Below, piece by piece: positions 35,561 through 47,304 of a stretch of 64,000 bases of DNA. The stretch spans positions 14,977,001-15,041,000 of the forward strand of contig JAYKKT010000073.1 of assembly GCA_036023115.1 (NCBI GenBank), written 5' to 3'. The position numbers and the translations under genes are program-made. Numbering within the stretch: the stretch's first letter is position 1; every line of letters starts with the position of its first letter. The notes under the pieces were generated by a model, which had not been told where the DNA came from, did no database searches, and saw only the letters and a program-made list of their open reading frames with translations. The stretch comes from Brasenia schreberi. Lineage: Eukaryota; Streptophyta; Magnoliopsida; Nymphaeales; Cabombaceae.

Positions 35561-36769
35561 CATATATGCCAACTGATGACATGTTGATAGGCCCCTTAAG
35601 GCATAACAAAGGATCTTTTCTCATAGCATATTACAAACATGGGTTTGATTGTTGTGTAGGTAAGAAACCACACAACGGGTAATAATTGCAATACATGATA
35701 TAACTTGAAAAACCCTACAAAAGTGGGAGGTAAAACCAATATACCAGATTACTTGGCTCGAATGACAAAGTAGGAGATGTAACTCAAAAATAGTCATTCT
35801 CACGCTATAAAACGTTACACAAAAGAAAACGTATACATGAATAAATGTATAATGTTAAAGAAATTAAATGAGAAAAACGGCTTGTAATGAAAAGCCTAAA
35901 CGTAAAAACCAGAAAGATAAGTAGTCCTCTCATGACGGCTAGAGAAATTAGCTGGCTCAAGCAAGAAAAATGACAAAGTTGAAAAGCCATCAACATAAGA
36001 GAACAGGCTGTGCAAGCCAGTACAACATTACTGAACTTAATTCGTCCCAGCAGGAATCCGATAAGCTTAGCTTGATTCACTCTCTAGTGGGCGTTGAAAG
36101 AGTCAAGTTCGATTCTCTCTGCGAGCATACCATACCTTTATCAAGTGGGGCACGTAAAAAGTCGCACCTGAACCAAGCATGCATTATATTTCGAGCCAGT
36201 TAAGGCCATGAACCGAACATGAACAAGCCGAGGCTGAGTTGAACGAAACGTATCTAATTGAACCGAGCCGGACTGTTCTACAAGCTGCTCAGGCCCTTTT
36301 AGGACATGCTTGATTCCAAGATTGGAAAGAGAGAACTGGTACTACAGTTTCAGTTCTAAGAGCCCTTTTAGGACATGCGTGCCGAGACCGCCACTTGGTT
36401 GCTACAGGAACTGGTTCCATATTCCCAAACCTCAGAATCAAACACTGACTCAAGAGAGGCAGATCAGGGAGTGGTAATATGCCAGATGGTGTGCTTTGCT
36501 CATATTGAATATGGTTGCTATATTCAAAGGCCCTAGAACTGTCAGGTATCGTCTAGGAAAGGCTATGGGACGGGTTTTCACTCCAGCAGCACTCGCCCTA
36601 CACTTAAGTCTTTTTTAATATACACCCCGTCCGTTCCTTCCCGCCGGTCTTAGGGATTAAACCCTGCACCCTCTTCGTTACAATCCGGTCCGTCTCACCC
36701 CACTTCAACCTACACAAGTATTTTTTAGGAAAAAATCAGTTAAAATTATATTTTCTACATAAAATATAA
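35561..36769. other. Intergenic with a SINE-like segment
   Basis: No gene. At 36080-36180 a B-box-like AAGTTCGATTCTC occurs inside tRNA-like text, suggesting a decayed SINE. A short repeat AGCCCTTTTAGGACATGC appears at about 36291 and 36360. Confidence 0.4.
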
Positions 36770-36907
36770 AATTTTCTTTGTAGTATTTTATATAAGCCAA
36801 GTATAAAAATTACTGCTTTTCATGTTTTAAATTCAAATATCCACTATTGATTATGCCAATCAATTAGTGGAGATCTTTGAGCATAGATGGGTATGTGCGT
36901 ATAATGA

Positions 36908-36972
<65 letters not shown>
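36770..36972 (+). mobile_element. Dispersed element with compound (CT)n(AT)n microsatellite, copy 3
   Basis: A diverged core (TTTAAATTCAAATATCCACT...GAGCATAGATGGGTATGTG) is followed by (CT)n at 36908-36950 and (AT)n at 36951-36972, in the same order as the other copies. Confidence 0.5.
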
Positions 36973-38427
36973 TAGTAAATGCTCAAATTCTATCTATACT
37001 ACTGTTTGATTAACATTATGAATGGTAGAGATTTGAATTAAAAATAATGTTATACTTTTGTAATCTATATTTTGATTCATCTATTTTATTTTATCACCTC
37101 AATCATCAATCTCAAACATTGAATAGTTGAAATGATAAAATAGATTTTAGTGTAGATGGGGTTTTCACATTTACCACTTCCTATATATATATATATATAA
37201 AGCTCAATGATACAATAATATGAATCAATGCATATTGTAACCTTTAAAAGAAAAAGAAAAAATTGCCAGTATAGTAAAAAAACTAAGATATGATAAAATA
37301 CACCATCGTATCTTATGATACATAAAATCTGATGAATAGGATAGGCATCATACGGTATACCCATATTACATACAACAATGCATTGTACGCTACCCGCACT
37401 GATTTTGTACCTAAAAGTTTGTATTATAACCAGCTATGCCCTGCTCTGCGGGTCTTTGGGTTCACAACTCTCATTTTACCCGCCAAAACCCAACCCGCCC
37501 GGGCTTGTTCAGTAAGATTTGCTCGTTGCTCTTTTTTGTCAAAGGCAATTGATCAGATGATCAATCTTCCAAGTTTTGTATTAGATTTATAAGTTAATTT
37601 GCATTTTAAATGGCTTAGCTCGTTCATTTGGAATTATTGGGATAAAACCCCTTTCAGTCCTTAGCAATGACTGCTAGGGTTTCTTCATCTCTCTCCTTTA
37701 CTTCCTTTGTTCTTCGACACGAACCTACTACAAGTAGGTGTTAGTCGTGAGAACAACTCGAAGGCTTGGTTCCGGTTTCGGTTTTGGTTTTGGTTTGATG
37801 TTGGTTTTCTTGTAGACCAGCATCATGGTGCACGCAAGGTTGGGCTTTCTTGTTGCTTGAGTCTGGAATCAATGCTAGCGTGCTACATTGCACTCAATGG
37901 TGAACCTTTTGCCATGTTAGAAACTCAGATCCCTGAAACTACTCCAGTCTCCCCCTTCATCAATCAATCATGGTAACTCATAATAGCCATAATGGTAAAT
38001 AATAACTAATAGCACACAAAGATCCAGCCTCGTGTATATATGATTTTTATTAGGGGTGTTCATGGAACTGCCGGAACCGAATGGCTTGGTTCGGTTTTAG
38101 ATGTCCGGCAGTTTGGTTTGATTTGGTTTTCAATGAAAAAAGTTCCAACAGCTCGGTTCATGGTTCTAGTGTTGGAACCGAACCATCAGAACGGGTAACG
38201 GATCTAGAAAATAGTGTTACGGGGGCAAAGTATGTATTTCATGGCGTCGGGGGGAGGGGGTGAAGTATGGCTGAAATGTATCACAACCATGTATTGAACT
38301 GTAAAATATAGGTTTTACAGTCAAATTTTAAATTTTCAAGGGGGCGGTGGCCCCCACACTTCTATGTAGATCCGCTGCTGGTGAGAACCGAACTCAACCA
38401 TTTTATACATACATACATATATATATA

Positions 38428-38464
<37 letters not shown>

Positions 38465-40440
38465 AGAGAGAGAGAGAGAGAAAGATTCACATTTATATGT
38501 ATATAAAGTCATAAAACTTATATATCTAATCTGTATAAATTCATAGTATGAGTTTTATAACCTTATATACATATAAAATGTGAATATATATATATATACA
38601 TATGAGGTTTCTAACCTCATATACATATAAAATGTGGACCGTATATCCACATAACCTCTAATTAAGTAAATTATTTAAAAATATGGTTATTTTTTATTTT
38701 TAGAAAATTTGAAGCACAGTTATCACAAGTCGATTTGGTCCCTCACAAAAAAAAAAGATGGTTTGTCAGTTCAGCTATATATCCAGAATCATACTTGAAA
38801 CTGAACCTAAACCCGAGTGTAGTGAACCAGGTTGGGGTTAAATGTCGGGCTCGATCTAGAAAACGAGCTAAAGAATAAGCATCTTTAAGGGGACCATCAA
38901 CTTATATGGATCTACTGGGTTGGATTAAGTATAGCATCTTGATCAAGTGCAGTATCAGTGGGCGTTTTCCAATTCAAATTTTGTTTGTTTTCGGCTCAAG
39001 TTTGAGATCAAGTTCAAACATGGATCAAGCCTAGCATCGAAGCTCGATTTAGCTTGACCTCAAGTTTATACTTAGAGATTGATGCTCGATCTAGCATGAC
39101 CTCAAATTCGATATAAGAATTTGTTAAACAAGCTAAGATACTCAGCTCAAAAACCCAATGGAAACTTGTCGGGTTACGCTCAAACTTGACCAATTTTGAT
39201 CTGAACACGAAATGAGACAGCACAACACGATTCAGACCAATTAATAATTTTGCACCCTTTTAAAGGAAAAAACTTTAAACCGGTCTTTTGAAATTCCTAC
39301 GGAAAGAAAACCGTATCGGACTCGGAACACCGTCTCGTTTGGACATTTACGTCATTGCTGCAAAAGGTTTGACGTATCTCGTTAAATTTTTTTTAAATGA
39401 AGGAAGACGTGGCAGACACGCTCGCGGTAATCAAGGCGGCGCTGGAGTCGAGTGGGGCCCGCACGTGCAGTTTCCGTTATTGAGTTCGTTATGGAAGACG
39501 CTTCCCCGGGCCCCATATGCCAGGTCAGCACATTCTTTCGTTTTTGAAACGAAATGATCGCCGATTCTTTTGCGCGTGCTGCCCTTTATAAGCCAACAAA
39601 GAATTCTTTTACGCGCGCTTGAGTTAATGAAGTATGTATGCATGTATATACATACATGTATATATATATATGTATATGTACGTGTATATATATATATATG
39701 TATATATTGATGAGTAGATTCTTCCCCTAAACAAGCCCAACTTAGGTGAGAAGCAGGGCAGCTTATCTCTTACGCGAGAATGGACCAAATTGGATAGCTT
39801 ATTAAACATTAAGAAACTTACATTTTTCATATAATTTTCATTAGGAAATTAAATCATATTCACTAAGCTCTTTAATGCAGCTTTCATCAAAAGTTGTAAC
39901 TCTTGATAAGTTAAAGATACCATTTTCTACATAATCGTATCTTTAATAACATATATAAATGAAAATACAATATATATATATATAAGACATCCTCAATACA
40001 TAATATCTTTTGGTGTGCGATCTTAAATAAACATCTCTTCATTCAATTTTTTAGATTAACAGTGATTTGAATTACTTTATATTTAATATACATGATACAT
40101 TAAATATAAAATATAAAAATAAAATGATACTTTTAATTCAAATCTTTTTATTGATCTCAAAAATTGAATTATAAAAATATTTAAAAGATATTATGCTTTT
40201 ACAGTATCTTATATAGTGTATATATACACATAAAATATATATATATATATATATATTATATTTTCTTTTATATACATATATATATATATATTATTAAAGA
40301 CATGATTATGTAGAAAACTTATCTTTAATTTATCAACGGTTACAAGTTTTGCTGAAAGCTGCATTAAAAAGCTAAATGAATATGATTTAATTTCTTATTT
40401 CCGTATTTTCACTTACTATCGATAGGCTACTTGGCTGTCG
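36973..40440. other. Intergenic with AT/AG arrays and repeat remnants
   Basis: No gene was recognised. It contains (AT)n at 37182-37199, an (AT)n(AG)n array at 38419-38481, ATGTAT-rich text at 39640-39708, AT arrays at 40230-40300, GGTTCGGTTTTAG-type repeat text near 38060-38200, and ACACGAAATGAGACAGCAC-like dispersed repeat text near 39200. Confidence 0.5.
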
Positions 40441-40515
40441 CTAGTTAGGGTTAGGGTTTGCTGACGTGGCAGAAGTTCACGTTCCCTTGCCCTACAACTG
40501 CGGGGGGTATAAATA
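40441..40515 (+). promoter_or_regulatory. Promoter of pectate lyase 2: telo-box, ACGT element, TATA box
   Basis: TTAGGGTTAGGGTTT (40445-40459) is a plant telo-box-like element. GACGTGGC (40463-40470) is an ACGT element of ABRE/as-1 type. TATAAATA (40508-40515) sits about 116 bases before the ATG at 40631. Confidence 0.6.
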
Positions 40516-40630
40516 CGGAATTTCGGTTGGACTTCTAAGTCGTCCCAGTGGCTTGGCGCCCTGTCTGGCTTGTTCCTCTGAGCGAGCGAAGGCAGTGCGG
40601 TTTCTTCTCAGAACAAAAGGAAGGAAAAGA

Positions 40631-43154
40631 ATGGAGGAAGAACGGATTCAGCATTTGGCGGGTGCATTAGCTTTGATTCTCACACTCGTTATCTACGCCG
40701 GAACGCCAGGAGAAGCGGTCCGGAGTCTAGGGATACCGATTGCCGGAGAACCCAAGAAGGCACAATTAGAACCCGGGTATGTGTATATGCACTGATAATG
40801 CTTTTCAGCTTCCGTTTCTCATTCTTTATTCTTGCTCCCGTTCTTGCGTTTCCTTTCCAGTGCGAAGTTCACCACTCTCTTGAACGAGTTCACGAAGGAA
40901 CTCGCCGGCTCGTTCAGGAATCTCGAAATGAACTTTTTCGCCTCTGTTTTCGAATTTGATGATGATTCCCTGGTTTTGTGTCTGATCTCTGCATTCCTTG
41001 AAGGTTTTCTTTAAGTTGGAGGGTGTTGTTCGGTTTCTTTCCTTTTGTAGCGTAGGCTATACGCCATCCCTGGGAATGGCGGAATTCACGCGAAACAGAT
41101 AATGTTGCTTTCTTAGCGGGACTTTGTATGCTCGATTTCATTCAAGAAATGAGCGAAATGAAACTGAAGAGACAGTCCAATGCCGGATTCCTTTGTTGAT
41201 CTATGTGAACCTTTTCGCTCTCAATCATGTTTCAGTCACAGGTTTTGTTTTACGCGTCTCTGTTTCGGTTGCCTTTGCTTGAATTGGGAGATAGAATGCG
41301 GTAGATTTCGGTCTGAAGAGACTTTCATGGTCCCTCTTAGTGATTCCACTGCTTATCAGCCAGACTTGTCTGCTATATCAGAGACGAAAGCGTTTCGTAA
41401 ACTTGTGTATTTGGTCTCTTCAAATCTTTAACAATCTGTCATTTTCTTGAGTTTTACATTGTTTTCTATATCGTCATCTTTTCAGTTTGTTTTAGAGATT
41501 AGTTTTTCTTCACTCCGAATTCTTGAAGAATATGAAGAGAAATCCGATCTCTTTTCTTCGCATCTTGGATGGTTCCAAGATGGATCCTAGAGAAATTATT
41601 CCCTGTGGTACTTCTTGACAGCATGGTGGTTTTCCGTTGAAATGTCTTCTGGTTTCCCGTTAGTATCTAAGTCAGAACAACTTCAATAGCTCAAAGATTG
41701 CTACAATAAACAGATGTGTGACGGCGGTAGACGCAAAAAAATGCGTCCGTTAGGGTTTCAAGATCGACTGGTTTTTAGGGATTCTTTGAGTTGGAGAGCT
41801 TTCCCTCCAATTCTTACGGAAGAAAGAAAGGAAGAAAACAAAAAGAAGGAAAAAGAAAAAAAGTAAAAAGTGTGTGCTTCTCCTTTTCTGACAAAATGAG
41901 GTGCGGACATTTTCCAAAATGACCAACAAGTCCTCGACGAGAAAACCGGTTCGTGTTGTCGAGATCTGCCGTACGATTCGATTCGTTTTCTCTCTCATTT
42001 CCCATTACCCTTTTATGTTTCCTTTCTGGCTTTAATTGCGTTTCTTGTTCTTGGGGTTTTCGGTTCGGATATATTGGAGCAGGTCCGAACGGAACGCAGA
42101 GTGGTACCGCCGAAACGGGACAGTGCTCTTGCACGCCGTAGACGACCCGGAGGCGGTCGCCGCAGAGGTGTACAGGATGATGGAGAACGTGACTACGAGA
42201 AGAGGGAGGTCACTGGGATACTTCTCGTGCGGCAATGGCAACCCCGTAGACGACTGCTGGCGATGCGACCCGCACTGGGAGCACCACCGGCAGCGGCTCG
42301 CGGACTGCGGGATCGGATTCGGCCGCAATGCCATTGGCGGCCGAGATGGCCGCATCTACGTCGTCACTGACCCTGACAACGATGATCCCGTGAACCCGCG
42401 TCCGGGAACCCTCCGGCATGCCGTGATCCAGGAGGAGCCCCTGTGGATCGTGTTCAAGCGCGATATGGTGGTCACCCTTAAGCAGGAGCTTATCATGAAC
42501 AGCTTCAAGACGATCGACGGCCGAGCGGCCAACGTCCACATCGCCAATGGCGCCTGCATCACCGTTCAGTTCGTCACAAACGTCATTATCCACGGCATCC
42601 ATATCCATGACTGCAAGCCCACCGGCAATGCCATGGTGAGGAGCTCGCCCACCCACTATGGATGGCGCACGATAGCTGACGGCGATGGTGTCTCCATTTT
42701 CGGGTCCAGCCATGTCTGGATTGACCACTGCTCCTTCTCGAGCTGCGCTGATGGGCTCATCGACGCGGTCGAGGGCTCAACGGCCATCACCATCTCCAAC
42801 AATTACTTTACCCAGCACGACAAGGTAAGAGCACCATTTACTAATTACCAGGTGAGTCGCCGACCGGGCAACGACCGAGTTGCACCATCTTGCCTGAGCT
42901 ATCCAGCATCTTAGTCGGGCTTCGGACGAAGCCTGGCAGCATTCGTGGAGGCGAATGGCCGTCCAGGATAGTTGTAAATAGGTGAAATTGTTTTCAGTTT
43001 CTGTAATAAAACGAGATGAGCGATGGTGTCATCTTTCTTTATGCGGTAGGTGATGCTGTTGGGTCATAGCGATCAGTACGAGGATGACAAGGCCATGCAG
43101 GTGACCATCGTTCTTAATCATTTTGGGGAAGGCCTAGTTCAGAGGATGCCTAGG

Positions 43155-43237
<83 letters not shown>

Positions 43238-43861
43238 GCACTATTTTTGGGGGTTTACAATTGCAGGTGCAGGCATGGCTACTTTCACGTGGTGAACAAC
43301 GACTACACCCACTGGGAGATGTACGCTATTGGGGGAAGCGCATCGCCAACCATCAACAGCCAAGGCAATAGATACCTTGCTCCAGGAAACCCCTACGCCA
43401 AGGAGGTAATATCTTTTTCTTCTTCATTTCAACTCAATCACAGTTGTGGATCCCCATTACGGAAATATGAATTATCCACCTCACCCAACTTTTTGAAAAA
43501 GAAAAACAGAGTTGAAGCAGGGAATTGTTTTCTTAGCTCGATGAACTAAAACAGGCGCTTTTCACCTCTTCGTGAAAATTTTGTCCAGTTCACCATGGTT
43601 TCCTGGCTGTAATAAGCATGTGTTTTGGGGGTGTGGCAGGTGACGAAGAGGCTGGACACACAGGACACGGAATGGAAGAATTGGCATTGGCGATCGGAGG
43701 GTGACCTGATGCTCAACGGCGCCTTCTTCATTCCTTCAGGGGCAGGAGCATCCGGCAACTATGCAAAGGCATCGAGCCTCGGTGCAAAACCATCGTCCAT
43801 GGTTCCGTCCATGACTGCCCAGGCTGGGGTTCTTACATGCAGGGCAGGCATCGGCTGTTAG
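40631..43861 (+). CDS. Pectate lyase 2 (polysaccharide lyase family 1), five exons
   Basis: Exons: 40631-40776, 42083-42824, 43050-43153, 43267-43405 and 43640-43861. All introns are GT-AG with matching phases, giving 450 residues. Exon 1 encodes a signal peptide ([19 protein letters not shown]) for secretion to the wall. Exon 2 has [53 protein letters not shown] and [20 protein letters not shown]. Exon 3 ends LVQRMPR, exon 4 is [20 protein letters not shown], and exon 5 ends in CRAGIGC. Substrate and chemistry are as in pectate lyase 1 (Ca2+-dependent cleavage of de-esterified pectin). The start was chosen because it precedes the signal peptide and follows a TATA box by 116 bases. The frame is intact. 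Intron 3 is only 113 bases and is mostly microsatellite. Confidence 0.93.
43158..43234. repeat. (CT)n(AT)n microsatellite inside pectate lyase 2 intron 3
   Basis: (CT)n at 43158-43198 followed by (AT)n at 43199-43234 fills about two thirds of the 113-base intron (43154-43266). The array begins only four bases after the donor G. Confidence 0.95.
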
Positions 43862-44421
43862 TGCGTTAGACTCCTCGCCCATCACGATATTCACATCCCT
43901 CTCAGCGTAGGCATATATAGTCATTGGTTCCAACCTCGCCCTGCTTCTTCCCCCCTTTTTTAATGCCTAGTTGCAGGTGCAGAAGCGTTGTGTTCGTTTG
44001 TCTTTTCCATGGCTCTGTTTTTAGAGAGAGCCACGAGTTTAAAACTCCCGGATTTGCGAAAGGGAAACTGTTCATTCTCCCTCCTTTTGTTTACTGCGGC
44101 CGTAGTGCAGAGTTAATACTATGATGGGTGTCGTTTTCCTTTTCATAAAAGTATGGAAATTTGATCTAATTGAGGAGAGGAAAGATCTTCTATCGCAACT
44201 CAATTTATATATGTCTTCAGATGCACTTTCATATGTATGTGTGCATACATTATCCGAAATCGATTAAAGAGAGTCAAACGCGACTCATTATAATGCTGAA
44301 AATAAACCAAAAGAAAATTTGAGCGCACATCAAGTCCCAATTCAGAACGAACGAAAGAGGAGGAACTTGTAGAAGTCCAAGCATCACAGTCGCGTTGCGA
44401 GTGCAAAAAGAAAGGCAGCCC
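43862..44421. other. Convergent 3' region of pectate lyase 2 and the LEA gene
   Basis: This 560-bp spacer should hold both 3' UTRs. No additional gene is visible. Confidence 0.5.
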
Positions 44422-45255
44422 TCAAGGCTTGGTGGTGGTGTTGCTATCTCCAATGCCCAGCGTGTTCCTCACAGCGTCAGCAGCACCCTGTGCCATGCTC
44501 TTCACTTGCTCCCCAGTCTGCCATCAATTCAGCAAATGAGCAAACAAATTGGAAAAGGAAAAAGATCAAGAATATGAACACGAATAGAATTTGTTTATAA
44601 AATTATCGAAATCTTGCAATTAAAAGAGAACTATGTAAAAGCAGAAAATCATTTTTTTGTAAAATTCATATAATAAATAGGGGAACAGATATGCATGCCT
44701 GCTGGAGTAAACCTCCCGTCTGCTCCTTGCAATGCTGAGCCATGTCTCGACCGGAATGGGCGGCATCGGCCGCCTTGTTGCCTGCAGAATGGGCGGCGTT
44801 CTCCACCGACTGAATGCCACTGTTTGCTTTGTTCTTCACAGTCTCAGCTGCGTCGCTTGCCTTGTCCATCATCTCATCCTTCTTCACCTGTCACACCAAC
44901 ATTTCAACAACTTGGTTATTAATTTATGAAACTCCAAAATGCATACAGATTGCTTTTTTTCATTTTTAATGTTCTCTAGCTTTTTCCTGAAACTGAAGGC
45001 GATAGTTTCGTATTTCTGTCGTATAACCAAATATAGGCATGGCTATTAGCGAAATTGTTATAGCCGACGGGTTTTAAGGGTGGGGTAATCAATAGTATAT
45101 AGATCTACCACTACTGTACATCAATATAGCAAGGATCACAAGGTGTAAAATACTATGAAAGCTATAAAATCTCAAAGGGAGGAAGCAATAGCTACCTGAG
45201 CATGGCCCATCATCTCACCGGCTTTGTATTGCAAATCCTGGCCTTGGCTTGCCAT
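44422..45255 (-). CDS. LEA-like stress protein, three exons
   Basis: Exons on the minus strand: 45255-45196, 44887-44699 and 44517-44422, giving 114 residues. The sequence begins MASQGQDLQYKAGEMMGHAQ, continues VKKDEMMDKASDAAETVKNK, has an Ala/Lys/Gln-rich middle, and ends TGEQVKSMAQGAADAVRNTL. This is the hydrophilic, helix-prone composition of small plant LEA/KIN-type proteins, which protect cells under desiccation or during seed maturation. There is no signal peptide, so it is probably cytosolic or nuclear. Intron 1 is GT-AG. Intron 2 seems to use a GC donor (CAG|GCATGC): no GT gives the family junction LLQQ-TGEQVK. A TATA box and G-box lie upstream. Confidence 0.88.
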
Positions 45256-45302
45256 GGTGCTCCTTCCTTCTCTCAACAAAACTAGGCTTCGTGTACGTGA
45301 AC

Positions 45303-45369
45303 GACGTGGGAGATGTGCGGCTCAGAGGGACTTTATAGATCATTCCGCACGTCGATAGGCGAACACGTG
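45303..45369 (-). promoter_or_regulatory. LEA promoter: TATA box, G-box and ACGT element
   Basis: The TATAAA box (plus-strand TTTATA, 45332-45337) lies about 77 bases upstream of the ATG. A palindromic G-box CACGTG is at 45364-45369. A further ACGTGG element (45304-45309) would lie in the 5' leader. ABA-regulated LEA promoters typically combine such ACGT elements; regulation here is inferred. Confidence 0.6.
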
Positions 45370-46592
45370 CCCACAAGATGCACGATTTTTGGATCAATGT
45401 GCATGGCCACTGCAGGTGTTCACCATGCACTAGTCTTAGCGACCCCTCCCCATAGGAAAGCATCGTCCACATAAGAAGGTTATAACGAACTGCACAAAAC
45501 ATTGTAACGGCAAATTAACATTGGAATAAATTTTATATATTTGTTAAATCTTGTCAAAAATATCAAATTTCATACGGAGAAATATCTCTAATTAATTAAT
45601 ATTGAAATCATTTATATATATACATGGCAAAGAAAAGGGTTTCATGTCATTGTGTTATAACAGTTTTGAGTTGGAGCAATCAGATATATCCGATCAAATC
45701 CAAGTTCATTTAACTAGTTATTTTTTTATGTCAATATGGTTATAATGGTTTCGATTTGGATTGATGAGGCATCCATTTGAACCGAAGTTCGTTAAACTAC
45801 CGGATCTTATTCAAACAGCAATCTAGCTTCATATTGCTTAGCATATGTACGACCTAAACCTTAGAGGTCGGCTTTGGCAACATTGTCTCTTTCTCCGAGT
45901 AGGGTTGTAAATGATCCTATTCGGGTTACGGGTTGGCATCTCGAGACCTAGCTAACGGGTTATTATATGACACGGTAATCAGGTTCAAAGTTTGAGCCGA
46001 AGTCAGATATCAAAGGGTAAACTATATCCGGAAACGATTTTTTGACAAATTTAATATCGATATTTTTTAGAAATCAAATTCAACTAATCGAATTACTTTT
46101 GGCATGTGGTTTTGGATACCAAATCCGATTAGGGTCAAACGGTAGGGTCCGAATCTAAGTTGGCTCAGGTTTGGGTCAAAACAGGTCGACCCAACCTTTT
46201 CTCCTTGAGTCAGTTAACCTAACCCGACCTGATCTATTTGGATTAACCTGACCCAACCCCAACTGTAATTAAAAAAGGGGGTTTCATATAAATGAATGGT
46301 TAGATCACCCATAAGTAAAAAAGAAAAAGATAATCTTAGCAAGGACCAGAAAAAGGGAAGAAAATGATAAGAATCAACTGGTATTTATTTAAGTTGTTGC
46401 GTTGAATATATAAAGAAAAACTGAAATACATAGAATGGGATCGGGATTGGGTCCACAGGACTCGATGCAACTATTTGTTGGGTGGCTTTGGGTCAACCGA
46501 ACCCGACCCTGGATTGCTGAATCCTGACACGGACTCAACCGAGCCGAGCCAATCTTCGAATAACTCGGTTCCCTGTAATTTTCGCCACAAGT

Positions 46593-46593
<1 letters not shown>
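45370..46593. other. Intergenic, nothing recognised
   Basis: AT-rich DNA with some GGGTCAAAAC / GACCCAACC-rich repeat text near 46140-46540. No gene. Confidence 0.5.

Positions 46594-46629
<36 letters not shown>
46594..46629. repeat. (GA)n microsatellite
   Basis: A pure GA array of about 36 bases. Confidence 0.95.
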
Positions 46630-46631
<2 letters not shown>

Positions 46632-46824
46632 AGTTGGTGGTGAAATTATTAGAGAAATTCATACATATCTTAGCTCTTGCTCCGTACGTTTCACAACCCA
46701 GCGTAATCACCGAAAGCCCTTCTTCCAAAATCAGCAGGAGAAGAGAGAAGAAAATTCGAATTGACAAAAATCAAGAGAGGAAAAAGGTAACGAACCCCCA
46801 ACCTTTTGCACAGCGCGTCTGCTT

Positions 46825-47304
46825 TCACCTCTCCTCGTCGACTCTATCACCGACGTCCACCTTCCCCAAAGCCACTCGATGCTCCGCCTCCCACAAAATT
46901 AGTGCCTCTTCCTTTACCTCGCAGTCCCCGACCTTGTCCGGCGACCGTACTTGCACTGGATCTTCGAGATCCGAAGCCCCCAAATCCAGCCTCAAGCAGA
47001 AAGACCCGAACTTGGGCGTGGAATACACCGGCTCGATCGCGGTGTCGAAAGAGAACGAGAGTCCGACGCCGTCCGGCGGATAAGTGTCGAGATCGGAGGG
47101 GCAGGACACTCTCCTCCTCTTCGGGTCCCGACCGACTTCTCTCTCCTCTTCTTCCTCCTCCGCGGACTTCCCTGCAGGACTCTCCTCGCCGTGCCAAGAG
47201 GTCATATAGTCAGTCGCCGGAGGGTCGACCGGTTCTTGGACGGGATCAGAGATCTGGACAGATTCCAGTGGCGGAGTAGCCGGGATTTGCGGGTCGTTGC
47301 CCAT
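46825..47304 (-). CDS. Possible small nuclear protein, unknown function
   Basis: I do not recognise this protein. The frame of 159 codons from ATG 47304 is Glu/Asp/Pro-rich, has a Glu run (about residues 49-54), a basic PKRRRV at residues 61-66 that resembles a nuclear localisation signal, and then GLSFSFDTAI and GSFCLRLDLGASDLEDP. A TATA-like AATATAAG (plus-strand 47387-47395) lies about 84 bases upstream and the ATG context (CAGATGGGC) is favourable. A strong donor-like GAG|GTAAAG inside the frame (exon end at 46918) suggests it may instead be a first exon. An overlapping plus-strand frame (46634-47083) is the main alternative. GC-rich composition alone could keep frames open here. Confidence 0.4.
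   Translation of the reverse strand: MGNDPQIPATPPLESVQISDPVQEPVDPPATDYMTSWHGEESPAGKSAEEEEEEREVGRDPKRRRVSCPSDLDTYPPDGVGLSFSFDTAIEPVYSTPKFGSFCLRLDLGASDLEDPVQVRSPDKVGDCEVKEEALILWEAEHRVALGKVDVGDRVDEER

Noticed and set aside
42210..42728. 172-codon minus-strand frame opposite pectate lyase 2 exon 2
   Set aside because: Mirror of the conserved pectate lyase exon; the same kind of frame appears opposite pectate lyase 1 (20038-20379, 20437-20709).
46634..47083. 149-codon plus-strand frame overlapping the unknown gene
   Set aside because: Ser/Thr/Pro-rich low-complexity frame starting inside the (GA)n flank, with no TATA-like box at the proper distance and no recognisable block. The minus frame is somewhat better supported, though neither is certain.
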